From: a virus
Length of the DNA: 64,000 bases
IMG/VR virus record: IMGVR_UViG_3300014501_000015
Coordinates: 1-64,000 of that record
Direction: 5' to 3' (one strand)
In this document: one piece after another, positions 55,752 through 64,000 of the stretch
Numbering within the stretch: position 1 is the first letter of the stretch
Layout of the letters: every line of letters starts with the position of its first letter
Notes under the pieces: model-generated
Told to the model about the DNA's origin: nothing
Seen by the model: only the letters and a program-made list of their open reading frames with translations
The model's database searches: none
Program-made: the position numbers and the translations under genes

Positions 55752-58532
55752 ATGTTCGCCTACGTCAGCGACAGCACCACGGGCGATGTCTATGTGGTCG
55801 ACCTCAGCAGCGATGAGATGGTCGCCATCATCCCCATCACCGGCGGGGACGCCTTTGGCACCGCTGCGACCCCCGACGGATCCAAGGTCTATGCCAGTTC
55901 ATTGAGCGGAGGCACGGTGACCCCCATTGTCACCGCCACCAATATCGCGGGGACGCCCATCACCGGGTTCACCTACCCAGCCTTTATCGCCGCCAGCCCC
56001 GATGGCTCGACCATGTGGGTGTCAGACTACCTAGCTGGGTCGGTCACGCCCATCGACGTTGCCACCGACATCGCCGGAAGTCCGGTCACCGTGGGCACCC
56101 AGCCGTCCGCGTTGGCCATTACCCCGGACGGGACGAAGTTGTATGTCTGTAACTCGGGCGACGGCACAGTGACCCCGGTTACCTTGCCTGCGACTCCCAG
56201 TTCACCCATCACCGTCGGGTCCACACCATTCGGCATTGCCATTACCCCGGACGGGACGCAGGCATTGGTGTCCAATGGCGATGGCACCGTGACAGTCATC
56301 ACTGTGACCGATGACACCGTGGCCGCCACCTGGACCGTGGGCGGCACCGGGCCAATCACCGCCATCGCCATCACTCCCGATGGGTCAACGGCGTATGTGG
56401 CCTACAGCGGAGGCAACGTCTACCCGGTCGATATCTCTACCGGCACTCCGGGCACCCCCATCGACGTCGCCACTCCGGGCTACGGCATCGCCATCGACCC
56501 GACCGGGACCACGCTGTACGTCCCGAACGGCGGGAGTGGCATCACGCCAATCGACATCGCCACCAACACCGCCGGGACGCCAATTCCGGTGACGGGTTCT
56601 TCTTCGCTGGTAACCATCGCGCTGGCGGTGGCGGCTCCGGTGGCTCTGACCCGTTCACTGACGACGACGGTGGTGGCCGGTCCACCACCCCGGCTCGGTG
56701 CTCGTCTCACACCGACTCGTCCGACTCTCGTCCCTGGCCCGTTCGGCAACCACGAGTACGAGGTCATCTGCTGCGACAAGTACGGTATCGCCACGTCGGT
56801 TATCCCTTCCGCGGTGGTAACGGAAATCGACTACGAACTCGACAGCATCGGCGCGGCGACTATCGACATCGACATCGAGGACGTTCACGCCCAGTTGTAT
56901 CTGCCGATGTCGTCAATCCCCGGCGTGGTCGAGATCCAGATTTGGCGGGACCAGGCGCTCATCTGGTGGGGCTGGCCGACCGGGGCGACATGGGACGCAG
57001 TGCAGGTCCATCTCTCTTGTCAGGGGTTGTTGTGGCCGTTGAGCCGCCGGGAGTTCGGACCCGGCTTCCGGCACTATCTCGTCAATCCACAGTTCGAGAT
57101 GGGACTGGCCGACTGGGTCGCGGTGAACTGCCTCGCCTTCGTCGACCCGATTACCAGATACGTCGGTAAGCAGGCCGCTCGGTTGTTCAACGGCACGGTC
57201 GGCGCCGACGCCTTCTTGGAGCAGGACTTCGTCGTGGACTGCACCGACATCCCCAGTGGGTTGGCCTTTTCCCTCTCCGCCTATTTCTACATCGACGCGA
57301 ACTATCCCTCGACGGGAACCGCGCTCGGTGCCCGAGGCCTGTTTGTTGAAGACAGCAACGGCGTTACCTACGCCATCTCCATTGACACCGATACGCCGTA
57401 CAACACCTGGACTCCGATCGCCATCACTAGCGCTAGTTCCGGTCCCGCCTTCGTAGCTGTCGGCGGTGAGGTGACCACCTACAATGTCCGCCTCTACTGC
57501 CCGGAGGGGTCGATCGTTTGGGACGCGGTCAACCTGAGCGTGTTCGAGAACGTGTCCAGTCCGCCGGCCTCTCCTCCTGCCACCGCTTGGGACGTGGCTG
57601 ACATCATGGAAGCCGTTTTCGCCGCGGCACAGAGTAGTCAGTGGGGACAGAGTGACCTCAACTACTTCTTCTGGGCGGCGCCCACTGGTGTACTCCAGAA
57701 CGTGGTCTACGACGTGACGCAGAGTGAGGTCATTCTCGACGCTCTTAACGTGTTCCCTTCCACGGGTGTGTGCGATTTTGAGATGATCTGGGATGACACC
57801 GGACACTTCCGGGGCATGGTCGTCTCTACCCCATCTCAGGGTTCGGTCAAATACAACAACGTCCTCGACGTCTCCGTCAACACCACGACGACGCTGGCCG
57901 GCGCGGTAGATGGAACGCAGGTCGGCACTAGACAGCGAGTGCTCGGACAGGGGTCCGGGCCTTCCCAGGACACCGGGTATGCAGAGTTTGCCAGCTATCT
58001 CGGCGGGCGCGTGGTCTACGACGCCGCTCTGGTTTCGGGGTCCGCCGTCATCGACAGTGCCACGATCAACTTCACCGCCGACGACGTGGGCGTCAACTGC
58101 TACTCGCTCAATGGTGGACTCCCTCCCAATACCTTTATCGTGTCAGTCACGAGTGCGACGGAAGCCGTGATGAGCAACACCGCTCTACTGACTCTCCCGG
58201 CGGAAACCTTCGGGGTTGGCGGTATCACCCTCGACACGTCGACCTCGGCGATTGCGGGTCAGGAGCTCGGGGTCCTCCAGCAATTCGCAGAAAGTCTCCT
58301 CATCCAACAGATGGCGTCGCAAGTCCTCCCGGCCCCGAAGGTACGGGCCGATGGGCCGAATGGGATGTTCGGGTTGGTGCAGGTGGGCGATGTCATCCCC
58401 GTTAGCGCTGACTACGGGTGGTTGCAGATCCCGCCGACCATGATGAGGATTGCCAAGCTCGCCCTCTACCCGCCGACCGAAGAGTTGGAGTTCACCCTGA
58501 TGCCGCTCAACACTTGGGTGACTCCGTCGTGA
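55752..58532 (+). CDS. Tail hub protein with N-terminal beta-propeller
   Basis: 926 aa. Residues 1-290 are about seven YVTN/YncE-like blades (for example AITPDGTKLYVCNSGDGTVT, GIAITPDGTQALVSNGDGTV). A linker leads to a ReqiPepy6 gp37-like hub (about 315-420 and 590-926; WRDQALIWWGWPTG) interrupted by a carbohydrate-binding-like domain (YLVNPQFEMGLADWVAVN, about 435-600). A beta-module is inserted near 755-835. The propeller probably faces the host surface. Confidence 0.75.
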   Translation: MFAYVSDSTTGDVYVVDLSSDEMVAIIPITGGDAFGTAATPDGSKVYASSLSGGTVTPIVTATNIAGTPITGFTYPAFIAASPDGSTMWVSDYLAGSVTPIDVATDIAGSPVTVGTQPSALAITPDGTKLYVCNSGDGTVTPVTLPATPSSPITVGSTPFGIAITPDGTQALVSNGDGTVTVITVTDDTVAATWTVGGTGPITAIAITPDGSTAYVAYSGGNVYPVDISTGTPGTPIDVATPGYGIAIDPTGTTLYVPNGGSGITPIDIATNTAGTPIPVTGSSSLVTIALAVAAPVALTRSLTTTVVAGPPPRLGARLTPTRPTLVPGPFGNHEYEVICCDKYGIATSVIPSAVVTEIDYELDSIGAATIDIDIEDVHAQLYLPMSSIPGVVEIQIWRDQALIWWGWPTGATWDAVQVHLSCQGLLWPLSRREFGPGFRHYLVNPQFEMGLADWVAVNCLAFVDPITRYVGKQAARLFNGTVGADAFLEQDFVVDCTDIPSGLAFSLSAYFYIDANYPSTGTALGARGLFVEDSNGVTYAISIDTDTPYNTWTPIAITSASSGPAFVAVGGEVTTYNVRLYCPEGSIVWDAVNLSVFENVSSPPASPPATAWDVADIMEAVFAAAQSSQWGQSDLNYFFWAAPTGVLQNVVYDVTQSEVILDALNVFPSTGVCDFEMIWDDTGHFRGMVVSTPSQGSVKYNNVLDVSVNTTTTLAGAVDGTQVGTRQRVLGQGSGPSQDTGYAEFASYLGGRVVYDAALVSGSAVIDSATINFTADDVGVNCYSLNGGLPPNTFIVSVTSATEAVMSNTALLTLPAETFGVGGITLDTSTSAIAGQELGVLQQFAESLLIQQMASQVLPAPKVRADGPNGMFGLVQVGDVIPVSADYGWLQIPPTMMRIAKLALYPPTEELEFTLMPLNTWVTPS

Positions 58533-59116
58533 CGTCGACCGGACCCGCGCCGCCGACAGGACCGCGCAATCTCCCGTCGATCAACCTGGCCGCGATCAAA
58601 GCCCGGCTCCAGAGCTTCGACAAGCGGATCAAGTATATCGAGAAGAACCGCACCCCGGCCCCGATCCCGATGGGCAAGGTTGCTGACGCCTCACAGATGC
58701 AAAGAGCGCAGGCCGGGCACGCCGCCGTCCTCAGCCCGATCAATGACGCGGTCACCGGCAGCTACCAGCCCAGCCCCGTACTCGCCACGTTGCTCTTCAA
58801 CATGCCCGGCGCCCTCACCCTCGCGACCTCGGACCCGATGCATTCCCGGTATGTCGCCAATATCGTCGGGGTAGCGGCGGACCTCACCACGTTCGCATCA
58901 GACGTGACTTTTGAGGTGCTGGTCAACGGATCGTCGATCCAAACCGTGACTATGACGGGCGCAGCGACCGGCCTCGTTCCCATTACCGCGCACACACCGC
59001 TCAATCCCTACACCGATTTGGTCACAGTACAAACCACCGATATCGGCACCGACAACCTTGGCCTGGTGGTGCATGTGGAGTTGGCTGTCGATCCTCAGAA
59101 CCCGCCACCGGGTTAG
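58529..59116 (+). CDS. Minor tail protein, 195 aa
   Basis: GTG start overlapping the hub stop. N-terminal coiled coil (INLAAIKARLQSFDKRIKYI) and a C-terminal beta sandwich (DVTFEVLVNGSSIQTVTMTG). Likely a trimeric tail-tip component. Confidence 0.6.
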   Translation: MTSTGPAPPTGPRNLPSINLAAIKARLQSFDKRIKYIEKNRTPAPIPMGKVADASQMQRAQAGHAAVLSPINDAVTGSYQPSPVLATLLFNMPGALTLATSDPMHSRYVANIVGVAADLTTFASDVTFEVLVNGSSIQTVTMTGAATGLVPITAHTPLNPYTDLVTVQTTDIGTDNLGLVVHVELAVDPQNPPPG

Positions 59117-60078
59117 TGCCGATCTACGCCGTCACTCCCATTGACATCGCCAGCGCCACCGCTGGCCCGCCGATCACTGGGTTTACTTATCCCCTCAACA
59201 TTCGGATTACCCCGGACGGAAGCCGTGCCTACATCTCCGACTCCCCTGGCGTCACGCCAATGGAGTTGCCTTCCCATGCCCTGGATTCCCCCGTGTCTCC
59301 TGTCTCTACCCCAGTCAACGGCATCGCCATCGCACCAGATGGGAGCCGCGCCTATGTCGGGGGCAACGCTTACTATAACGAAGTCGATGTCGCCATCCCA
59401 GCTGACACGACTAACTCGGTTCCTGGGTTCATACAGGCAGTCGGGCCCGTTGCTTTCACCCCGGACAGTTCCAAGGCTTACGTCTGTATCCCTAGCGCTG
59501 AGTCAGTGCAGCCCGTCGATGTCGCCACCCGGACGCCCGGAGCACAGATCATTCTCCCCGGTGCAGACCCGAACCCTATTGCCGTGGCTGTTGAGCCGAC
59601 TGGGACCACTGCCTATGTCCTCGACTACAACAGCGGGACGCTCGACCCCATTGACATCGCCACCGACACGCTCGGGACCGCGATCAACGTGGGCAGCTAC
59701 CCCGTTTACTTCGTCATCACGCCGGATGGGACGACCGCCTGGGTGATGAATGTGCCGCCAGGGTTTCTCACCACGTCACTGGTGCCCGTTGACCTCGGCA
59801 CCACTACGGTCGGTACTCCGATCCCGTTCACTTTCGGGGAGCCGAGTAATAGCTGGGCCATCACCCCGGACGGCGCTCACCTCTACATCGGGGATCAGAC
59901 GAATGGGAGAGTCGTGCCCTTCGACATTGCATCGAGCACTTACGGAACCCCAATCCTCGTTACTGGGTACCCCTTTGATGTCGCCATCACCCCGGACGGC
60001 GCCACCGCTTACGTGACCCGCACCGTCGTCCCGACGGCCACCGCCCCGCCGTGGGTGCTCGGGCACGTGGCGTGGTGA
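59116..60078 (+). CDS. Free beta-propeller tail protein A
   Basis: 320 aa consisting almost entirely of YVTN-type blades with the repeat ITPDGxxAYV (GSRAYISDS, GTTAYVLDY, GAHLYIGDQ, GATAYVTRT). About seven blades. Related to the propeller fused to the hub protein. GTG start directly after the previous stop. Confidence 0.8.
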   Translation: MPIYAVTPIDIASATAGPPITGFTYPLNIRITPDGSRAYISDSPGVTPMELPSHALDSPVSPVSTPVNGIAIAPDGSRAYVGGNAYYNEVDVAIPADTTNSVPGFIQAVGPVAFTPDSSKAYVCIPSAESVQPVDVATRTPGAQIILPGADPNPIAVAVEPTGTTAYVLDYNSGTLDPIDIATDTLGTAINVGSYPVYFVITPDGTTAWVMNVPPGFLTTSLVPVDLGTTTVGTPIPFTFGEPSNSWAITPDGAHLYIGDQTNGRVVPFDIASSTYGTPILVTGYPFDVAITPDGATAYVTRTVVPTATAPPWVLGHVAW

Positions 60079-60087
60079 GCTAGAGCC

Positions 60088-61311
60088 ATGCCCATCTATG
60101 GCGGCATCACCCCCATCTCGATCCCCGGCGAGGTCGTGGCCAATCCGGTCGCGGTCACGTTGGCCTACACCTACGGCGCCATCGCCATCAGCCCGGACGG
60201 GACTACCGCCTACGTTGTGGCCTACGGGACGGGCGGCTCTTACGTGATCCCGGTCGCCCTTCCCAGTGGGGTTGCTGAGCCACCGATCTTCATTTCCGAG
60301 CCGGGCGGCGACATTGGAGACATTGCAATCTCCCCTGACGGGTCGACGCTTTATATAACAGCGCCTGGGGTCTATCCCGGCATCATCGTCGTGCTCCATC
60401 TCCTTCTGGATGCGGTGTCCTCATTCACGGTAGCGGGTGCAACCTCGACCGAATCCATTGTTATCACTCCCGACGGGGGCACGGCCTACATAACGGACTC
60501 AGGAGGCGGGGCCATAATCGCCGTCGACCTTGCCACGACTATCGGAACGTCGCTGGCGGTGGACGGTCAGGCTCTCGTTATCAGCCCCGACGGATCCACG
60601 CTGTACGTGGCATCTGCCAACAACGTGGCGGTGGTGGACATCGCCACTGACACCGTGACGACCACCATTGATGTCTACGATGGCGGGGTTTACATCACCG
60701 CCATCGCCATCACTCCCGACGGGAGCACGGCGTATGTGACTCCCAGCACCGGGGGAGGCGCAGAAGCCATAGACTTGGGTACCAACACCATCATTGGCCC
60801 GGTCGCAGGAGGGTTCCTCCCTGGCGGTGTCACGGGGTTGCTGTGTAACGACTCCACCCTGTTCGCTTCCACCTCTGGCGACGCCATCCTTCCCACTGCG
60901 GACATATCCACGAACACTGTCGGGGCAACGGTTGATATGGGATCGGGTGCAGCCGTTGGACCGATGGCACTCTCTCTTGACGGGACCACGCTGTACGTCA
61001 TCTGTCAGGCCAGAGTGTTCGTGTCCCCGCTCAGCCCCACCAACGGCCCGACGACGGGAGCTACTGCCGTCACCGTGAATGGGTCCGGGTTCTACCGTGT
61101 GAGCAGCGTCACGTTCGGGGCCGTCCCCGCGGCCTCCTTTACCATTGTCACGCCCGAGACTGAGATCCTCGCGGTGTCCCCGCCGGGGACCGGAGCCGTG
61201 GAAGTGGTCGTGGAAACGCCGTGGGGTCCGAGCGGCCCCGTGGGGACTAACTCCGACGAGTTCACCTACACCGCTCCTCCTGGAGCCTGGACTGTGGGAA
61301 TGATCCCGTGA
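60088..61311 (+). CDS. Free beta-propeller tail protein B with IPT/TIG domain
   Basis: 407 aa. Residues 1-310 are propeller blades (AISPDGTTAYVVAYGTG, VITPDGGTAYITDSGG). Residues 315-395 form an IPT/TIG Ig-like domain (SPTNGPTTGATAVTVNGSGF, VTFGAVPAASFTIV). Likely receptor-binding. Begins 10 nt after protein A. Confidence 0.8.
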   Translation: MPIYGGITPISIPGEVVANPVAVTLAYTYGAIAISPDGTTAYVVAYGTGGSYVIPVALPSGVAEPPIFISEPGGDIGDIAISPDGSTLYITAPGVYPGIIVVLHLLLDAVSSFTVAGATSTESIVITPDGGTAYITDSGGGAIIAVDLATTIGTSLAVDGQALVISPDGSTLYVASANNVAVVDIATDTVTTTIDVYDGGVYITAIAITPDGSTAYVTPSTGGGAEAIDLGTNTIIGPVAGGFLPGGVTGLLCNDSTLFASTSGDAILPTADISTNTVGATVDMGSGAAVGPMALSLDGTTLYVICQARVFVSPLSPTNGPTTGATAVTVNGSGFYRVSSVTFGAVPAASFTIVTPETEILAVSPPGTGAVEVVVETPWGPSGPVGTNSDEFTYTAPPGAWTVGMIP

Positions 61312-61370
61312 ATCGCCTTCCGGCACGGCTAGCATCGCAGCCAACACTCCCACGAGAGAGGATTCCCCCC

Positions 61371-61655
61371 ATGGACGATGACATCGAAACAGCCGAGCCA
61401 GATGATGAGACTCCGGTCGAGGAGACTCCCGACGCTCCCACTCCCGAGCCGGAGCTCGACCAGCCCGCAGGGAGCGACCAGCCCGCCCAACCGGGGCAGA
61501 GCGTTGACGACGACGAGGCCGGCGTGCAACCTGAACCGACGCCTGTCGGGCACGGAATCGTGCAGGATAACGTGACTCAGGAAGGCGTGCAGACTACCAA
61601 GACGGCGGACGGCACGGTCACCGGGGAGACAACCGCGGACGACCTTGCCTCCTAG
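61371..61655 (+). CDS. Acidic proline-rich protein, 94 aa
   Basis: MDDDIETAEPDDETPVEETP and a Pro/Glu/Asp-rich body, predicted disordered. ATG 61371 has GAGAGAGG 9 nt upstream; a longer form from GTG 61308 is possible. Confidence 0.5.
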   Translation: MDDDIETAEPDDETPVEETPDAPTPEPELDQPAGSDQPAQPGQSVDDDEAGVQPEPTPVGHGIVQDNVTQEGVQTTKTADGTVTGETTADDLAS

Positions 61656-61965
61656 CCTGGTCACAGTCACCCACGCCTGGGAGTTGGCCGACGGCAGTAC
61701 GCCCAATGGGTCCGTTCAATTCTCCCTGAACATCCAGTCGGAGGGCGCACAAGGAACGACGGTCGACACTGGCCCGATCATCGCCGAGTTGGTCAATGGC
61801 GCCATCTCTCAACCGCTGGTAGCCAATGTCGATGAAAACGCCGACCCCGATGGGAGTTGGTATTGGGTTGAGGAATCGGTCATCGGCTCGGTGCCGGTCG
61901 CCTATCCAGTGACGATCACGCCCGATGGCCCGACGGATCTTCACGCGCTCCGCGAGATTTCCTGA
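61645..61965 (+). CDS. Small beta-rich phage protein, 106 aa
   Basis: TTG start overlapping the previous stop. LVTVTHAWELADGSTPNGSV, VQFSLNIQSEG, then SVPVAYPVTITPDGPTDLHA; similar in layout to small actinophage fibre-accessory beta domains. Confidence 0.5.
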   Translation: MPPSLVTVTHAWELADGSTPNGSVQFSLNIQSEGAQGTTVDTGPIIAELVNGAISQPLVANVDENADPDGSWYWVEESVIGSVPVAYPVTITPDGPTDLHALREIS

Positions 61966-62021
61966 TCGGACGGGCCAGGTCATCCACGATTGCTGAGAGT
62001 GTGCTATGTAGGCTACGGCGC

Positions 62022-62948
62022 ATGACCGACACCTCTACCCCGGCCCGCGTCCCAGGTTTACGAGGACGGCTGCCCGCGGTCTTCCCCCCCGAGTTGCAGA
62101 CGATGGCTGCGTACCTGGTCACGCCACTCCCGACGCCGAAATACCCGATCGACGTTTCGGGCGGCGCCACATTTGCGATGGACGGTAACGGCCCAGATCC
62201 AACCTTGACGGTCAACGGTGGCAACCCGTGCGGTGACTGTGGATTCGCCGGCATGAGTCACAAGCGCACCGCCGACGCGGCCTGCGGCCACGAAGCCTCG
62301 TTCGTACCCGACACTTCTGATGAGGTCGTGACTGAGTACCTGGCCTTTGACAACGGACAGGATCAGGGCGTGGTCGTGAGCGCCATGATGAACGCTTGGT
62401 TCTCGTCAGGGTTCTTCGGTCAGAAGATCGCCGGATACGTGCCGATCCGTGTGTCGGACATCGACGCGGCGCTCGGTGTATTCGGCGCCATCATCTGTGG
62501 CGTCAATCTCACTGACGATGCCGACCAACTGTTCAGCGAGGGCCTGCCGTGGACGGTAGCGAACGGCGAAGTCCCCGACCCGAACGAAGGGCATGTGATC
62601 GTCAAGGTTCGCTCAACCGTTGACGAGGACACATATGTCACCTGGGGCGCGCTTCAACCGGCCACGAAGGAATGGAGCGCAGCCTGCATCGAGGAAGCGT
62701 GGGGGGTAGTTGACTCGCAGATGGCAGCCAACGCGCAGATGAACTTGACCGCGCTGCTCAACGACATCCGTTCCATCGGTGGCGGACAAGTGCAAGCTCC
62801 GGCTCCGGTGTCGAATGGTGCTCCCCCGGCACCGGGGCCGGTCGTTGCGATTGAAGATGCAATCGAGCACGAGGCCGAGACGGTCATCCACGATGTCGAG
62901 CAGTTCGCCGAGGATGAGATCGCCAAGATCGAGCACAAGCTCCCGTGA
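62022..62948 (+). CDS. Papain-like (C39-type fold) cysteine peptidase, lysis-associated
   Basis: 308 aa. Candidate catalytic Cys in NGGNPCGDCGFAGMSHK, then VTEYLAFDNGQDQGVVVSAM and WFSSGFFGQKIAGYVPIRVS, candidate His in EGHVIVKVRS, and YVTWGALQPATKEWSAACIE, an order matching phage papain-like proteins beside endolysins. The C-terminal 60 residues are Ala/Pro-rich then acidic helical. Possibly a second cell-wall peptidase or a lysin A protease module. Confidence 0.65.
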   Translation: MTDTSTPARVPGLRGRLPAVFPPELQTMAAYLVTPLPTPKYPIDVSGGATFAMDGNGPDPTLTVNGGNPCGDCGFAGMSHKRTADAACGHEASFVPDTSDEVVTEYLAFDNGQDQGVVVSAMMNAWFSSGFFGQKIAGYVPIRVSDIDAALGVFGAIICGVNLTDDADQLFSEGLPWTVANGEVPDPNEGHVIVKVRSTVDEDTYVTWGALQPATKEWSAACIEEAWGVVDSQMAANAQMNLTALLNDIRSIGGGQVQAPAPVSNGAPPAPGPVVAIEDAIEHEAETVIHDVEQFAEDEIAKIEHKLP

Positions 62949-63244
62949 TGCCCGAGGCCGCTTGGCAGTTGGACGCGGCCTGTCGGCACATCGACCCTGA
63001 CGCATTCTTTACGAACCGGGGCGAGCACCCGAGTCCAGTTGCCCTAGAAGCCTGCGCCCACTGCCCTGTCTCTGATCCTTGCTTGGATCACGCCCTTCGC
63101 CACGAAACCCACGGTCTGTGGGCCGGCACGTCCGAGCGAGAACGGCGACGGATGCGACGGGCACTTGGCATCCGAGTTCACAAGCCGAGGTCGTATCTCG
63201 GAACGGTGACGGAGATTCGCAAGGAGCGGGCGCTGTGCTCGTAA
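62948..63244 (+). CDS. WhiB-like iron-sulphur regulator
   Basis: 98 aa. Four cysteines at 12, 36, 39 and 45 (C ... C-x2-C-x5-C) coordinate an Fe-S cluster in this family; GLWAGTSERERRRMRR matches the turn and basic DNA-binding tail. WhiB proteins are essentially restricted to actinobacteria and their phages. It overlaps both lysis genes and may control late or host genes. Confidence 0.85.
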   Translation: MPEAAWQLDAACRHIDPDAFFTNRGEHPSPVALEACAHCPVSDPCLDHALRHETHGLWAGTSERERRRMRRALGIRVHKPRSYLGTVTEIRKERALCS

Positions 63245-64000
63245 CTGCCCTGCCCGGATTCATCGTCGATTTAAGCTCGAACAACACTCACCCAATTGAC
63301 TACGCCGCCGCCAAGGCAGCCGGTGTCATCGCCGCCATCATCAAGGCCACGGACGGGACGGGGTATACCAACCCCTACTTCGCCGAGGACGCTGCGGGCT
63401 TTGAGGCGGTCGGGGTCCCGGTCCTTGCCTACCACTTCGCCGAATTCACCGACGCTGCCGCCGAAGCCACCCACTTTGTCTCGGTCGCCGGCTCACGGGC
63501 CCGGGTGCTCGACAGCGAGACCAACACCGATGTCGCCTGGCAGAACGCCTTCCTGGCCGCGCTCAATCTCCCCGCCGACGAGGAGATGGACTACGGCTCG
63601 GCATCGACTCTCCCGCAGTCGGGCATCCGAGCCCTTCTGTGGCCGGCGAGCTACGGGAAGAACTACGGGTTCGGGGACTGTTGGCAGTTTACCGAAACTC
63701 AGTCAGTGAACGGTATCCACGGCAACGTGGACGCCTCGGAATGGATCGGAAGCCAAGCTGACTTCGATGCCCTGTTCAATATCGCAGCACCGCCCGCGCC
63801 GCAGAAAGTAGGAACCGACATGGCCTTTGAAGACCCGACCGGCGGTATCGCCGTCGTCCGCCCAAACGGAGGGGTGTACAACTTCTTCGGTTCCCAGTAC
63901 CACGGGTCGCTAGGGCAGATCAATCCAGCCCTGCCGCCCGGTGGCACTAACGCCGCGACGCCCGCCGCACCCATCGTGGGAGGTGCCTATACGAAGACGG
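63235..64000 (+). CDS. GH25 endolysin (partial, runs off the right edge)
   Basis: At least 255 residues from GTG 63235, 8 nt after AAGGAG. GH25 landmarks are FIVDLSSNN, AGVIAAIIKATDGTGYTNPY, GVPVLAYHFA, VLDSETN (catalytic Asp/Glu pair) and DCWQFTETQSVNGIHGNVDA. A linker and a possible binding domain begin after about residue 195. Cleaves peptidoglycan glycosidic bonds at lysis. Confidence 0.88.
   Translation, partial: MLVTALPGFIVDLSSNNTHPIDYAAAKAAGVIAAIIKATDGTGYTNPYFAEDAAGFEAVGVPVLAYHFAEFTDAAAEATHFVSVAGSRARVLDSETNTDVAWQNAFLAALNLPADEEMDYGSASTLPQSGIRALLWPASYGKNYGFGDCWQFTETQSVNGIHGNVDASEWIGSQADFDALFNIAAPPAPQKVGTDMAFEDPTGGIAVVRPNGGVYNFFGSQYHGSLGQINPALPPGGTNAATPAAPIVGGAYTKT

Overview
The window is a 64 kb piece of a tailed phage (siphovirus-type) genome. 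High G+C by eye, frequent GTG starts, dense gene packing with ATGA/GTGA overlaps, a WhiB-like protein, an Rpf-like secreted protein and a phiC31 gp3-like directionality factor all point to an actinobacterial host. Both ends run off: the left edge lies in an early module and the right edge cuts a GH25 endolysin. No integrase, DNA polymerase, tRNA or CRISPR array was seen.

Layout. (1) 0.1-18.8 kb, early/accessory: RecA-like helicase, a SNF2-type helicase beside a DNA methyltransferase, a RusA resolvase, and an unusually rich DNA-modification set (DUF5131 gp37/gp68, N4/N6 methyltransferase, ParB-like protein, ABC-ATPase/acetyltransferase fusion, one intact and one gutted C5 methyltransferase, an XF1762/Mom-like protein). 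A divergent promoter region near 12.2 kb feeds a leftward operon (12.17 to 10.19 kb) and a rightward run of small, often cysteine-rich proteins, a pentapeptide-repeat protein and the gp3-like factor. (2) 18.9-26.5 kb, packaging: small terminase, two paralogous ribbon-helix-helix proteins, a large terminase interrupted by an intein that carries a complete HNH endonuclease gene in another reading frame, and a secreted Rpf-like protein overprinted by a second ORF. (3) 26.5-41.1 kb: portal, MuF-like protein, membrane proteins, capsid protease, collagen-like and SGNH-hydrolase tail fibres, and two glycosyltransferases. (4) 41.2-54 kb: two capsid proteins (hexamer/pentamer type), probable major tail protein, connectors, a minus-strand HNH/HTH pocket, frameshifted tail assembly chaperones and tape measure. 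(5) 54-61.9 kb: tail tip with three beta-propeller proteins. (6) 62-64 kb: papain-like peptidase, WhiB-like regulator and GH25 lysozyme.

The most unusual observations are: the out-of-frame HNH gene nested inside the terminase intein; a two-dyad element present upstream of both the capsid-protease and capsid genes, with compensatory base changes in each stem; three identical 32-bp repeats that carry the ribosome-binding site and start codon of three successive genes; the overprinted Rpf gene; a beta-rich module shared by capsid, tail and fibre proteins; and several minus-strand homing-endonuclease genes or remnants between structural genes.
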